Below are positions 15,870 through 25,100 of a stretch of DNA of 64,000 bases, one piece after another. How positions within the stretch are numbered: the stretch's first letter is position 1; each line of letters opens with the position of its first letter. Where the stretch lies: NCBI RefSeq assembly GCF_024055725.1, contig NZ_JAMXMX010000027.1, positions 43,470-107,469 on the forward strand. The letters are read 5' to 3'. The DNA is from Actinoallomurus spadix. GTDB lineage: Bacteria; Actinomycetota; Actinomycetes; Streptosporangiales; Streptosporangiaceae. Below the pieces are notes generated by a model. That model saw only the letters and a program-made list of their open reading frames with translations, had not been told where the DNA came from and searched no databases. The position numbers were made by a program, and so were the translations under genes.

Positions 15870-16849
15870 CGGACTCGCTCACGGCCCCGGTGGCCGACCC
15901 GCCACGGGCGCGCCGCCGGGGGCGGGCGATCGCCGCGCGGACCCTCGTCGCCTGCTTCGCGCTCTGGGCGCTCGCCCGCCTGTTCGGCGCCGACCGGATC
16001 GGTCCTCTCGATCCGCTGCTCATCCCGGCGATGGCCGCCGTCCCGTACGCCCTCGCCGCGATGGTGCTCCCGCTCGCCGTCGCCGCCCTGGTCCGGGACC
16101 GGCCGGCGTTGATCGCGGCCGTGGTCGTCACCGCGCTGTTCGCCGGGATCGCGCTGCCGCGCGCGGTCGCCGGGGACACCCCGCGCGCGAGCGGACCCGA
16201 GTTCCGGGTCCTCACCGCGAACCTGCGGTACGGCGGGGCGGGCGACGCCACCCTCGTCGACCTGGCCCGGCGCACCCGCGCCGACGTCCTCAGCGTCCAG
16301 GAGTTCACCGCCGAGGCGGCCGGGCGGCTCGACGCGGCGGGGATCGGGCGCCTCTTCCCGTACCGGATCCTCGACCCGAGGCCCGGGGCGGCGGGCATCG
16401 GGCTGTACTCGCGTTACCCGCTCACCCCGTCGCCCGTCCGGCCGCCGACGATCTCCGGCATGCCGAGCGCCCTCGTGGCGGTGCCGGGCACCGCCCCCGT
16501 ACGGATGACGGCCGTTCACCCGCCCGCCCCGCTCGGCCCGGACCTCGACGCGTGGCGGCACGATCTGCCGCGGCTGCCCCGCGCGACACCCGGCGGCCGG
16601 GTCGGGATCCTCGCCGGCGACTTCAACGCCACGCTCGACCACGCGTGGCTCCGGCAGGTCATCCACAGCGGATACGTCGACGCGGCGGACGCGCGAGGGC
16701 AGGGCCTGGTGCCGACGTTCCGGCCGTGGCCGCCCATCACCATCGACCACGTGCTGGCCGACCGGCGCTGCGCGGTGCTGCGGGTGAAGATCTACGGGCA
16801 GGCCCGCAGCGACCACCGGGCACTGTTCGCCGTCCTGCGGCTGCCCTGA
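15866..16849 (+). CDS. Endonuclease/exonuclease/phosphatase (EEP) family membrane protein
   Basis: This 327-residue protein has three or four predicted membrane segments in residues 20-110 (TLVACFALWALARLFG, LLIPAMAAVPYALAAMVLPLAVAAL, LIAAVVVTALFAGIAL) and then an external EEP domain: FRVLTANLRYG, VLSVQEFT (metal-binding Glu), LAGDFNATLDH (catalytic Asp-Asn) and SDHRALFAVL (catalytic His). Related secreted EEP proteins hydrolyse DNA, phosphodiesters or phospholipids; the substrate here is unknown. ATG 15866 follows GGGGGAGG; a GTG at 15686 in frame would add 60 low-quality residues and is less likely. Confidence 0.85.
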   Translation: MTDSLTAPVADPPRARRRGRAIAARTLVACFALWALARLFGADRIGPLDPLLIPAMAAVPYALAAMVLPLAVAALVRDRPALIAAVVVTALFAGIALPRAVAGDTPRASGPEFRVLTANLRYGGAGDATLVDLARRTRADVLSVQEFTAEAAGRLDAAGIGRLFPYRILDPRPGAAGIGLYSRYPLTPSPVRPPTISGMPSALVAVPGTAPVRMTAVHPPAPLGPDLDAWRHDLPRLPRATPGGRVGILAGDFNATLDHAWLRQVIHSGYVDAADARGQGLVPTFRPWPPITIDHVLADRRCAVLRVKIYGQARSDHRALFAVLRLP

Positions 16850-16894
16850 CCGGCCGCCGGAGGTGACCCGCCGGGCGCCCGGGATACTGAGGCC

Positions 16895-17776
16895 ATGGCC
16901 CACCTGATCCCCGTCACCGACCCCGCCGACCCGAGGCTCGCCGACTACACCCGGCTGCGCGACGTCAACCTGCGCAAGAGCCTGGAGGCCGAGCACGGCC
17001 TGTTCATGGCGGAGGGGGAGAAGGTCATCCGGCGGGCGGTCACCACCGGTTACCCGGTGCGGTCCCTGCTGATGGCGCGGCGATGGGCGGAGCCGCTGTC
17101 CGACGTGATCGGTGACGCCCCCGTCTACGTGGCCGACGACGACGTGATCGAAGGGATCACCGGGTTCGCGGTGCACCGGGGCGCCCTGGCCTCGATGGAA
17201 CGCCTGCCTCTGCCCTCGGTCGCCGACGTGCTGGCCGGCGCCCGCCCCGCCGGGAACACCCCGGCAGAGGACGCGGGGCGGGACGGCCGGGCACGGCCGC
17301 GCCGGATCCTCGTGCTGGAGGACCTGGTCGACCACGGGAACGTCGGGGCCATCTTCCGCTGTGCGGCGGCGCTCGGCGTCGACGCCGTGATCCTGTCCCC
17401 GCGGTGCGCCGACCCGCTGTACCGGCGGGCGGTGAAGGTGTCGATGGGCGCGGTCTTCGCCATCCCCTACGCCCGGATGGCCGACTGGCACGACGGGCTC
17501 GCCGAACTGCGCGGCGCGGGTTTCACGCTGCTCGCCCTCACGCCGGACCAGTCGGCCGTCCCGCTGGAGAAGGCGCCGGTGGGCGAGCGGGCCGCGCTGC
17601 TGCTCGGTACGGAGGGCGACGGCCTGTCCTCGCGGTGGCTGCGGGAGGCCGACCACCCGGTCTGCATCCCGATGAGCGCCGGTGCCATGGATCTGGGCGT
17701 CGACTCCCTGAACGTCGTGGCCGCCACCGCGATCGCCTGCCACGAACTGATGCGGTCCCTCCCGGTGGGGGAGTGA
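16895..17776 (+). CDS. TrmH/SpoU-family RNA 2'-O-methyltransferase
   Basis: This 293-residue SPOUT methyltransferase has an N-terminal substrate-binding part (LRKSLEAEHGLFMAEGEKVI) and the three SpoU motifs: HGNVGAIFRCAAALGVDAV, LLLGTEGDGLSSRWL and MDLGVDSLNVVAATAIACHE. It would methylate the 2'-OH of a nucleotide in rRNA or tRNA using S-adenosylmethionine through the trefoil knot; the target cannot be told from sequence. A 17-residue insert rich in charged residues (about residues 118-134) lies between the two domains. ATG 16895 lies 45 bp after the EEP gene; no separate promoter is obvious. Confidence 0.9.
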   Translation: MAHLIPVTDPADPRLADYTRLRDVNLRKSLEAEHGLFMAEGEKVIRRAVTTGYPVRSLLMARRWAEPLSDVIGDAPVYVADDDVIEGITGFAVHRGALASMERLPLPSVADVLAGARPAGNTPAEDAGRDGRARPRRILVLEDLVDHGNVGAIFRCAAALGVDAVILSPRCADPLYRRAVKVSMGAVFAIPYARMADWHDGLAELRGAGFTLLALTPDQSAVPLEKAPVGERAALLLGTEGDGLSSRWLREADHPVCIPMSAGAMDLGVDSLNVVAATAIACHELMRSLPVGE

Positions 17777-17848
17777 CCAGGGACGTCGCGCCCGTGCTCC
17801 GCCCGCCCGCCGCCCGGTGTGCGAGCCGCGAGCGGGGGCGCGGAGCCG

Positions 17849-18400
17849 TCAGCCCGCGGTCGCCCGGCGGTCCTCCGGTGTGCGGATCCGGTCGAGCTCC
17901 CGTTCGGCCCACTCGGCCCAGTCGCGCTGGGTGGCCGCGAAGCGGAGCCCCCACTCGAGGGCCAGGAGCCCGTGGACCGACAGCGGATCGTCGCCCTGCG
18001 CGACGACCTCCCGCAGCTCGGTGAGGGCCCGGTGCCGCCGGTCCGCGCTCTCGGCCCGGCCGCGAAGGTAGGACCGGGCCTCCTCGGCGTCGAGCACGCC
18101 GAGGAAGAACACGCGCAGGAGCATGTCGCTGCGGTTGAACCCCGTCGGCTCGACCTCGGTCAGCCAGTGGTGCAGCTCGGCGCGGCCGGCGTCGGTGATC
18201 GCGTACTCCTTGCGGCCGCGCGGGCCCTCGGCGGCGACCTCGACGAAACCGGCGTCGGCGAGCCGGCCGAGCTCGGCGTAGAGCTGACTCTGCGTGGCCG
18301 GCCAGACGTTGGCGAGCGAGACTTCGAATATCTTCAGCAGGTCATAGCCGCTGGCGGGTCCGGAGGACAGCAGTCCGAGTACGGCGTGGCGAAGACTCAT
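17849..18400 (-). CDS. PadR-family transcriptional repressor
   Basis: This 183-residue protein has an N-terminal winged helix (LRHAVLGLLSSGPASGYDLL, then WPATQSQLYAELGRLADAGFVE) and a C-terminal helical dimerisation region (residues 95-175), the layout of PadR subfamily 2. The start ATG 18400 was chosen over an upstream GTG at 18430 because MSLRHAVLGL is the usual family N-terminus. A TAGGCT -10-like element 7 nt before ATG suggests a leaderless mRNA. It is divergent from the membrane protein/carotenoid oxygenase operon, with two GACATGTC operators between. Confidence 0.9.
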   Translation of the reverse strand: MSLRHAVLGLLSSGPASGYDLLKIFEVSLANVWPATQSQLYAELGRLADAGFVEVAAEGPRGRKEYAITDAGRAELHHWLTEVEPTGFNRSDMLLRVFFLGVLDAEEARSYLRGRAESADRRHRALTELREVVAQGDDPLSVHGLLALEWGLRFAATQRDWAEWAERELDRIRTPEDRRATAG

Positions 18401-18423
18401 GACGCCGAGCCTACATTCCACTG

Positions 18424-18462
18424 TTGACATGTCGCCAGTGGAGGTTCTACTTTCGACATGTC
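18424..18462. promoter_or_regulatory. Promoter with paired PadR operators
   Basis: A consensus -35 TTGACA (18424-18429) is followed after 18 bp by TACTTT (18448-18453) for the plus-strand operon. The palindrome GACATGTC occurs at 18426-18433, over the -35, and at 18455-18462, just after the -10; the centres are 29 bp apart. ATGT/ACAT dyads are typical of PadR binding. The first copy also covers the region where the -35 of the divergent padR-like gene would lie, fitting autorepression. Confidence 0.75.
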
Positions 18463-18476
18463 ACAACAGGAGCGTC

Positions 18477-19058
18477 ATGAAGGAGCCCCCGGTGCTCGGA
18501 TATCTCCGCACCTTCCTCCCCTGGATCGCCTTCGCCGTGATCAGCACGCCGCACGACTCGCGGTACGGCGCGCTCGTCGGCGCGGTCCTGGCCGTGGCCC
18601 TTCTGGCGGCCGACCGCCGGGGCGGCAAGCCCTGGGACGCACTGATCATCGAGGGGACCTCGGTCGTGTTCTTCGGCGCGCTGGCCATCGCGGCGTTCAC
18701 CACCGCCAAGGCCCCGCTCGGCGCGTACGGATCGGCCGTGTCCGACGAGTGGCTCGCCCTGGTCGCCTGGGGCTCCCTGGCCGTGCGCCACCCCTTCACG
18801 CTGGGCATCGCCCGTACGATGACGCCCCCGGAAGTGCACGACCACCCGGTGTTCTACCGGGTCAACGCGGTGATCACCGCCGTATGGGCGGCGGCCTTCA
18901 CCGTGACGGGCGTCGTCCTGGCGCTGCTGGCCCAGGCCGCGCCGCACGCCACGACCGCCATCATCGCCGTCAAGGTCGCCGGCTTCGTCCTGCCCGCGCT
19001 GTTCACCGCCCGCTACCCCGCGACCGTCGCCGCCCGCCACCGCGCCGCCGCCCGGTGA
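18477..19058 (+). CDS. Small multi-pass membrane protein of unknown function
   Basis: This 193-residue protein has about five or six hydrophobic segments: TFLPWIAFAVIST, YGALVGAVLAVALLA, IIEGTSVVFFGALAIAAF, EWLALVAWGSLAVRHPFTLG, VITAVWAAAFTVTGVVLALL and AIIAVKVAGFVLPALFTA. I do not recognise a named family. ATG 18477 follows AGGAG. It is the first gene after the PadR-controlled promoter, and the carotenoid oxygenase starts 74 bp after it, so the two are probably co-transcribed. It might anchor, transport or sense a lipophilic substrate or product of the oxygenase; that is inference only. Confidence 0.75.
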   Translation: MKEPPVLGYLRTFLPWIAFAVISTPHDSRYGALVGAVLAVALLAADRRGGKPWDALIIEGTSVVFFGALAIAAFTTAKAPLGAYGSAVSDEWLALVAWGSLAVRHPFTLGIARTMTPPEVHDHPVFYRVNAVITAVWAAAFTVTGVVLALLAQAAPHATTAIIAVKVAGFVLPALFTARYPATVAARHRAAAR

Positions 19059-19132
19059 GCGCGCCGTCCGCCCCAGCCCATCCCGCGGCGAGCACACCGG
19101 CCGGACGGCGGCCGGTGGAAACGGAGACCACG

Positions 19133-20440
19133 ATGACCCTCCCGGACTACCTCAGCGGGCTCAAGGCCCCGGTCGCCGACGAGACCGACGCCGTCGACCT
19201 GCCGGTCACCGGCACCCTGCCCGACGACCTGACCGGCCGCTACTTCCGCAACGGCCCCAACCCGCTGCCCGGCCGCGACCCCGGCCACTGGTTCACCGGA
19301 GACGGCATGCTGCACGGCGTGCGCCTGCGCGACGGCCGCGCGGAGTGGTACCGCAACCGCTGGGTCCGCACCCGCAGACTCGAAGGAGCGCCGTTCGTCG
19401 GGCCGGAGGGCGTCGACCTCACCGCCACGCCCGCCAACACGAGCGTCATCCGGCACGCCGGCCGCATCATGGCGCTCGTCGAGGTCGGCCTCCCGTACGA
19501 GATGACGCCCGACCTGGAGACGGTCGGGCCCTGCGACTTCGGCGGCAGGCTGACGACCGCCATGACCGCCCATCCCAAAGAGGACCCGGTCACCGGGGAG
19601 CTGCACTTCTTCGGATACGGGTTCGTGCCGCCGTACCTCACCTACCACCGGCTCTCCGCGACCGGCGAGCTGGTGGAGAGCCGGGTCGTGGACGTCCCCG
19701 GGCCCACGATGATCCACGACTTCGCCGTCACCGAGCGGCACGTGCTCTGGCTCGACCTGCCCGTCGTCTTCGACCTGGAACTCCTCGGCGCCGGCATGCC
19801 GTACCGCTGGGACGAGGCGTACGGCGCGCGGCTCGGCGTGATGCCCCGGGACGGCGGCGCCACCCACTGGTACGACATCGACCCGTGTTACGTCTTCCAC
19901 GTCGGCAACGCCTACGAGGACGAGTACGGCCGGATCGTCCTCGACGCCGTCCGCTACCCCCGCGCCGGCTTCGCCGCCCTCTGGTCGGGCATCGGCGGCA
20001 GCGCCGACCCGGCCGCCTCGGCGGCCGCGAGCGGCGGCGCGTACCTGCACCGCTGGACCCTGGACCCCGCGACCGGCGCGCTCAGGGAAGAGCCGCTGGA
20101 CGACCGCTCCGTGGAGTTCCCCACCTTCGACGAGACCCGGCTGGGCCGGTCCAGCCGCTTCCTGTACACGGTGACCGACGACGCCGTCGTCAAGTACGAC
20201 ACCCGCACCGGCACCTCCCAGGTCCGCGACGTGGGCGGCGCCCCCGGCGAGGCGGTGTACGTGCCCGCGCCCGGCGCGCGCGCCGAGGACGACGGCCGGC
20301 TGCTGTCCATCGTCACCGACCACTCCGGCGACGGCTCGGAACTGCTCGTCCTCGACGCCGCCGACCTCGAGTTCGTCGCCTCCGTACGGCTCCCGCGCCG
20401 CGTCCCCCTGGGCTTCCACGGCCGCTGGCTGGAGGACTGA
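19133..20440 (+). CDS. Carotenoid oxygenase (RPE65/CCD family)
   Basis: This 435-residue protein covers the whole seven-bladed propeller of carotenoid cleavage dioxygenases. The four iron-binding histidines can be placed in TAMTAHPKEDP, GPTMIHDFAVT, CYVFHVGNAYE and VPLGFHGRWLED. The family N-terminus GRYFRNGPNPLP and GDGMLHGVRL is also present. It would cleave a C=C bond of a carotenoid, apocarotenoid or stilbene-like substrate with O2 to give aldehydes. ATG 19133 follows GGAG at 7 nt. No carotenoid synthesis genes are seen in this window, so the substrate may come from elsewhere in the genome. It is controlled by the PadR site upstream of the preceding gene. Confidence 0.93.
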   Translation: MTLPDYLSGLKAPVADETDAVDLPVTGTLPDDLTGRYFRNGPNPLPGRDPGHWFTGDGMLHGVRLRDGRAEWYRNRWVRTRRLEGAPFVGPEGVDLTATPANTSVIRHAGRIMALVEVGLPYEMTPDLETVGPCDFGGRLTTAMTAHPKEDPVTGELHFFGYGFVPPYLTYHRLSATGELVESRVVDVPGPTMIHDFAVTERHVLWLDLPVVFDLELLGAGMPYRWDEAYGARLGVMPRDGGATHWYDIDPCYVFHVGNAYEDEYGRIVLDAVRYPRAGFAALWSGIGGSADPAASAAASGGAYLHRWTLDPATGALREEPLDDRSVEFPTFDETRLGRSSRFLYTVTDDAVVKYDTRTGTSQVRDVGGAPGEAVYVPAPGARAEDDGRLLSIVTDHSGDGSELLVLDAADLEFVASVRLPRRVPLGFHGRWLED

Positions 20441-20506
20441 CCCCCGCTGTTTCCCGGCCCCCCACGAGGAGGCGTCGACCCGCGCCTGCCACGTCCCCTT
20501 CAGCCG

Positions 20507-20546
20507 AACGACTCCGGCCCCGACGATCGCCGGGGCCGGAGTCGTT
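20507..20546. terminator. Bidirectional terminator hairpin
   Basis: AACGACTCCGGCCCC (20507-20521) and its exact complement GGGGCCGGAGTCGTT (20532-20546) form a 15-bp stem with a 10-nt loop. It sits between the convergent carotenoid oxygenase and surface-protein genes. Confidence 0.85.
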
Positions 20547-20565
20547 CGTGCGCTGAGACCTGGAG

Positions 20566-21609
20566 TCAGAGGGCGCGGCCGCCGCCACGGGACTTGCGGT
20601 GCGTACCCTTCGGCTTGGGAGCGGCCTTCGCGTTGCGGTTGTGCGCCTTGCCGAGCCGCACCTGCGTGAGCAGGAGACCGAACGCCACCAGCAGCGCGGC
20701 GAGCCACGCCGCCTGCGTGCTGGCCAGCTTGTCGAACGTCAGCTCGCTCGCCTCGTCGGCGGCGTTCTGCATCGACTGCGTGTTCCCGGCATTCTGGATG
20801 AGCGGCGCGGTCGTCGGCGCCTGGTTGGCCTGGCCCGGCGTCTGGTTCTGCTGCCCGATCTCCGGCAGCGACGCACCGGCCTGCGGGGCCGTCTGCGGCG
20901 AGGTGTTCGCCCCGGTCGTCCCGGTCGTCCCGGTCGTGGTGCCGGTGCTGTTGTTCACGCTCCCCGACGGAGTCGTCGTCGAACTCGACCCACCCGTGTT
21001 CGAGTTCGACCCGGACCCGGTACCGGATCCCGACCCGGACCCAGTGGAGTGCGACGGCGTCGCCGTCTTCGCCTTCTTCACCGAGAAGGACAGCTTGTCC
21101 TCGTCGGAATTGGCGGCGTTGCTGGCGTCTGCGTACGCGCGGATGGTGGCCGTACCGTCCTTGGCGCCCGAGAGAACGGTGACGGTGACGGCGACGCGTC
21201 GCCTGTTGGAGAGCTCGTCGAATTTGTAGACGCGGCTGCCGGAGCTGTCGCTGACGATCTTTGAGCGACTGTCGCCGGTGAGGGTGAGGACGACGTCCTT
21301 CGCGGTGGCGACAGAGGCCGTGACGTAGACGTCCATGGAGAAGCTCGAACCGGGACGTCCGGGGTTCGGGTACGTACCCGCGAACTGTACGGCCAGCTTC
21401 GCCAGCGAGGGCTTCGGCGGAGTGGTCGTCGGGTCCGGCGTGGGGGTCTCGCTGGTGGTCTTCGTCGGCGTCGCCGACGCCGAAGGCGAGGAATCGTCAG
21501 GCGTTGGCGTCGGGGTGCCCGCGAGGGCCGGTGGGGCGTTGCCGACGATCAGGACGATCCCTGCGCCGAGAACCATGACCAGCGGGTTTCGTGCCGATCG
21601 TGCGAGCAC
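20566..21609 (-). CDS. Secreted, membrane-anchored surface protein with an Ig-like domain
   Basis: This 347-residue protein has a signal peptide (VMVLGAGIVLIVGNAPPALAG), a Thr/Pro/Ser-rich segment (residues 32-70), a beta-rich domain at about 70-180 (FAGTYPNPGRPGSSFSMDVY), a Gly/Ser/Thr/Gln/Asn-rich stalk (190-285), a C-terminal helix at about 300-320 (AAWLAALLVAFGLLLTQV) and a very basic tail (AHNRNAKAAPKPKGTHRKS). This is an N-out, wall-spanning arrangement with a cytoplasmic basic anchor. No enzyme motif is visible. GTG 21609 follows GGGAGG at 9 nt. The base composition is less GC-rich than that of its neighbours, as expected from Thr/Asn/Ser-rich protein. Confidence 0.8.
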   Translation of the reverse strand: MLARSARNPLVMVLGAGIVLIVGNAPPALAGTPTPTPDDSSPSASATPTKTTSETPTPDPTTTPPKPSLAKLAVQFAGTYPNPGRPGSSFSMDVYVTASVATAKDVVLTLTGDSRSKIVSDSSGSRVYKFDELSNRRRVAVTVTVLSGAKDGTATIRAYADASNAANSDEDKLSFSVKKAKTATPSHSTGSGSGSGTGSGSNSNTGGSSSTTTPSGSVNNSTGTTTGTTGTTGANTSPQTAPQAGASLPEIGQQNQTPGQANQAPTTAPLIQNAGNTQSMQNAADEASELTFDKLASTQAAWLAALLVAFGLLLTQVRLGKAHNRNAKAAPKPKGTHRKSRGGGRAL

Positions 21610-21739
21610 AGCTCACAACCTCCCAATCGCACCGCAAAGACGCCCACCCCTGCCTACCCAGGGGCGGTGGGTACGAATCATGCGATCACGTCAAAGCCGA
21701 TCAATCAACCGTGCTACCGAGGTTATATCGCAGCAACCT

Positions 21740-22105
21740 TCAGATGAGCTCTTGGTGAAGCCCGGTGATCTCATCTCGAGCGACCCATGCCTGGTAGACG
21801 CCGATGTCGACTCTTTCAAGTCCCAGGGCCGCGGCGACGGGGGCGCGGCCGCCGCTGTACTCGACGCGCACCCAGCCCTCGTGTTCGCCGATGACGACGA
21901 ACGGCTCTCCGCGCCAGGTGCAACGGGTCCGTAGGTAACGCAGGCTCTCGACCTCGTCCTCGCGGACGATCCGCAGGAACCGGCCGGGCCCTATCTCGGC
22001 GAAGCCTTCCGCCGGCCCGGCGGAGTACAGCCGGACCTCACCGTCGACACCGGGCACGGCGTCGTAGTCGCGGCCCTGCCAGCGGGCGACGTAGCCGTCT
22101 TTCAT
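21740..22105 (-). CDS. Small protein coupled to the SseB-repeat gene; possible immunity partner
   Basis: This 121-residue soluble protein begins MKDGYVARWQGRDYDAVPG and contains an alternating beta-strand pattern (RFLRIVREDEVESLRYLRTR, then EPFVVIGEHEGWVRVEYSGG). I do not recognise a named domain. Its ATG at 22105 overlaps the TGA of the upstream SseB-repeat gene by one base, so translation is almost certainly coupled and the products are probably made in step. Small acidic proteins placed directly after a large multidomain gene are often immunity or chaperone partners; that role is inference only. Confidence 0.75.
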   Translation of the reverse strand: MKDGYVARWQGRDYDAVPGVDGEVRLYSAGPAEGFAEIGPGRFLRIVREDEVESLRYLRTRCTWRGEPFVVIGEHEGWVRVEYSGGRAPVAAALGLERVDIGVYQAWVARDEITGLHQELI

Positions 22106-25100
22106 CACTTCTCGTTCTCCCACACGAGCCGATCCGCGTCGTACCTCGCGACGAAGCGTTCGGACGCGTCACTGCTGATGGCGTACATCTCCGAGCCGTG
22201 CGGCAGCCGGAAACTCTCGACCTTGTACTCGGGGATGCTGCCCGCGCTGCCGGAGGCGAAGCCGTCTCCGGTGAACGGTGGCGCCTCGACGACCCAGCCG
22301 TCCTCGCCCCACTCCTTGAGCGCGTCCTCGGACGTGCCCCCGAAGGGCGTGCGGTAGATCCCCGCACGGAACGCCGGCCACCGGATGACGTGCACCTCGG
22401 CGTCGTCGGGGCTGAACGGCGCCCCGTCGCGGAGCAGACCCAGGCACTCGTAGAGCCGGCGCGGCGTGTTGAGGTCGATGACGTCCGGGACGCGGTGCAC
22501 GAAGCCGGCGACGCGGTCGTACGCCTTGTCGAGGTACCAGGGGACCTGGTCGTGGGCCAGGACCTTCTGCATGATCGTGAACTCGCCCTCCGTGGCGGGC
22601 GGGGCGGTCTCCTGAGCGACGGGCTGCGGCGCGGGTTCCGGGAGCGGTGCCGGCTGCGGCTCGGCCGGTGGCACCTCGGCCGGGGCGGTGGGCGCCGCCA
22701 CGACCGCTGCGGCCTCCGGCTGCGGCGCGTCCGGCGCCTGCGGCATGCTCGGCGTCACCGGCTGCGGCGCGTCTGGCGCCTGCGGCACGCTGAGCGTCTG
22801 GGGCAGTGCGACCGGCTGTGGCGGTGCGACCGGCTGTGGCGGTGCGGCGGGCGCCTGCGGTGCCTCGGCCGGCGCGTCCTGGGGAGCGCCGGTGGGCGCC
22901 TCCTGCGGAGGCCGCGTGGCGGACCGGCCGGCGATCACGCCGATCTCGTCCGCGGACAGCGCGATCTCGACCGGCGTGCCGGGGTTCACCGAGACGTCCC
23001 AGCCCGGCTCCGGCCAGGCGGCGATGAGGTCGGCGAACTTCGGCATGACGAAGCCCGTCGTGCCGACGGCCTCCTTCATCCAGTCGAAGGAGGTGAACAC
23101 GAGCAGCGACGTGCGGCCCCGGACCGGGACCGCCGACCACGGGAACGCCGGGTCGTTCGGCGGGGTCTGCACCGTCGGCGGCGTACGGCTCCATACGGGG
23201 AGGAACACCGACGCCTCGAGCAGCACCGAGAGGCGCATGGCCGGGTCGTTCCGGGCCTCGAGCAGCCGCCGCTCGGCGTCGTTCTGCGCCGGGAAGTTCT
23301 CGGCCAGCCGTGCCGCCGCCGCGTCGTCGACCTGCCGCGACAGTGCGGTGATGCGCTCGCCGGGGATGGTGGCGCCGATCGGGGAGCCCTGGTTGATGAC
23401 GAGGTCCCAGGCGGGGTCCGGCCAGAAGCGCAGGACCTTGGTGAGGTCCGACAGCACGAACGGGTGGCCGCCCATCGCCTCGCGCATCCGGCTCGGCCCG
23501 GTGAACAGCGGAACGACGGTCCGGCCGCCGGACTCGCTGGTGTACCACTCGAAGCCCGGGCGCCCGGGACCGAGCATGAGGTCGCCGCCCTCGACCATGG
23601 GCACCCAGATCTGCCGCACGCCGAGCAGCGTCCGGAGGAACGCCTCGCGGTCGTCCCGCGCGGCGGCCTCGTAGAGCAGGCGCTCCTCTTCGTCGAGCGG
23701 GACGAACTCGGCGCCGGCCGTGAAGTGCGGAGTGAGGGGCACGTCGGAGGACGGGGCCCGCGGCTCGGGCGGTGCGGCCGCCTCCGGGAACGGCGCGGCG
23801 GCGGCCTCCGGCGCCGGCGTGCCGGCGGCCCCGGGTGACGGCGCGGAGCCGAGGTCCGGGGACTGCGCGGGGAATTCCTGGGACGGCGCTGGGGCCGGTG
23901 GGCCACTGGAGTCCGGAGCCTGAGCGGAGGTGAACTCCTGGGCCCTCGCGGGGGCGACGGGGACGTCGCCGGAGCCGGTGGGCAGCGGCTCGTCGCCGGA
24001 GATGATCGGCTGCGGCGCGGTCTCGGCCAGGTACGGGGTGCCGGGCGCGGGCGGTACGGCGCTCGCGGTGGTGAAAGAGGGGTGCGACGGCGGCGGGCCG
24101 TCTCCGGCCGGCGGCGCGGTGTCCGGGCCGGGCGCCGCCGGGTGACCGGCCTGCGGCGCGCCGGGGAACCCGGATCCGGGTCCTTCGGACACGATCGGCA
24201 TCCCGCCCGGCGCCGGCTGGTGCACGTCCGGCCATGAGGCCGTCGGCGCGTCCGCGGCCGGGGCGAGGTTCGGATCCGTGCCCTGCGGCGTGGCCGGGGG
24301 CACGGATGCCGGGGTGGCCGGTGGCACGGGGGCGGGTGCGGGCTCGGCGGAGGGAGGAACCGGGGCCGGGCCGGACGCCGCCGGGCCGGCGTAGTGGCCG
24401 CTCGGCGTGGGGTGTGAGCCGAGCCCGTCGTACGCGTCGGACACGGTGTGCACGTCGACGATCGTCGCGGGCCAGGCCGTCGTCGGCCGGGAGCCCGGGT
24501 CGTTCCCGTCCGGCGCGGCCTGCGGGTCGGTGTCGAAGGGGGTGGGGTGTTGTCCGGCGGCGGCGGGCTGGGGCCCGGTGCCCGGGTCGGTTCCGAAGGG
24601 GATCGGGTGCTGGCCGGTGCCGGTGCCGGTGCCGGTGTCGGGGCCGCCCGGTGCGGCGTGTGCGGGGCCGTCGTTCTCCTGGCCGGCCGGGGACGTGCCC
24701 GGCTCGGGAACGGGGAACGGCTCGGCCGCCGGGGCGGCGCCCGTCTCCTGCGTGCCGGACCGCTGCTCGGCCCTCGCCTGGTCCGCGGTGATCTGGCCGA
24801 TGAACCAGGCGGGCAGGTAGGCCTCGATGGGCAGCCCGGAGTTGACCGCGAGCCACCAGTCGGCGTCCGGCCAGGACTGTGCCATCGCCGCCAGTGACAT
24901 CCGTACGAAGTGCTCGTAAGCGGGGCCGAGGTGGCGGTGGGCCGCCTCGACGGAGGTGTACGCGAGCACGTGCGTGCGTCCCTCGTGGACGCTGGTCGGC
25001 CACGTGAACGCGGGCTGCCCGGAGGAGGGAGGGTCGGTCTGCGGCACCGGGACGACGAGCTCGGCCACGCTGAGAAGCCGGAAGTAGGCGTTCTGGTCCC

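Noticed and set aside
21610..21739. c-di-AMP (ydaO-type) riboswitch before the surface-protein gene
   Set aside because: Only a short CCCACCCCTG hairpin is present; the conserved ydaO blocks are missing and the leader is too short.
22105..22590. C-terminal domain of the SseB-repeat protein as a TNT (NAD-glycohydrolase) toxin
   Set aside because: The typical TNT pattern (DRFGxxxG and later WFGQPGGGxQ) is absent; only the gene layout is similar.
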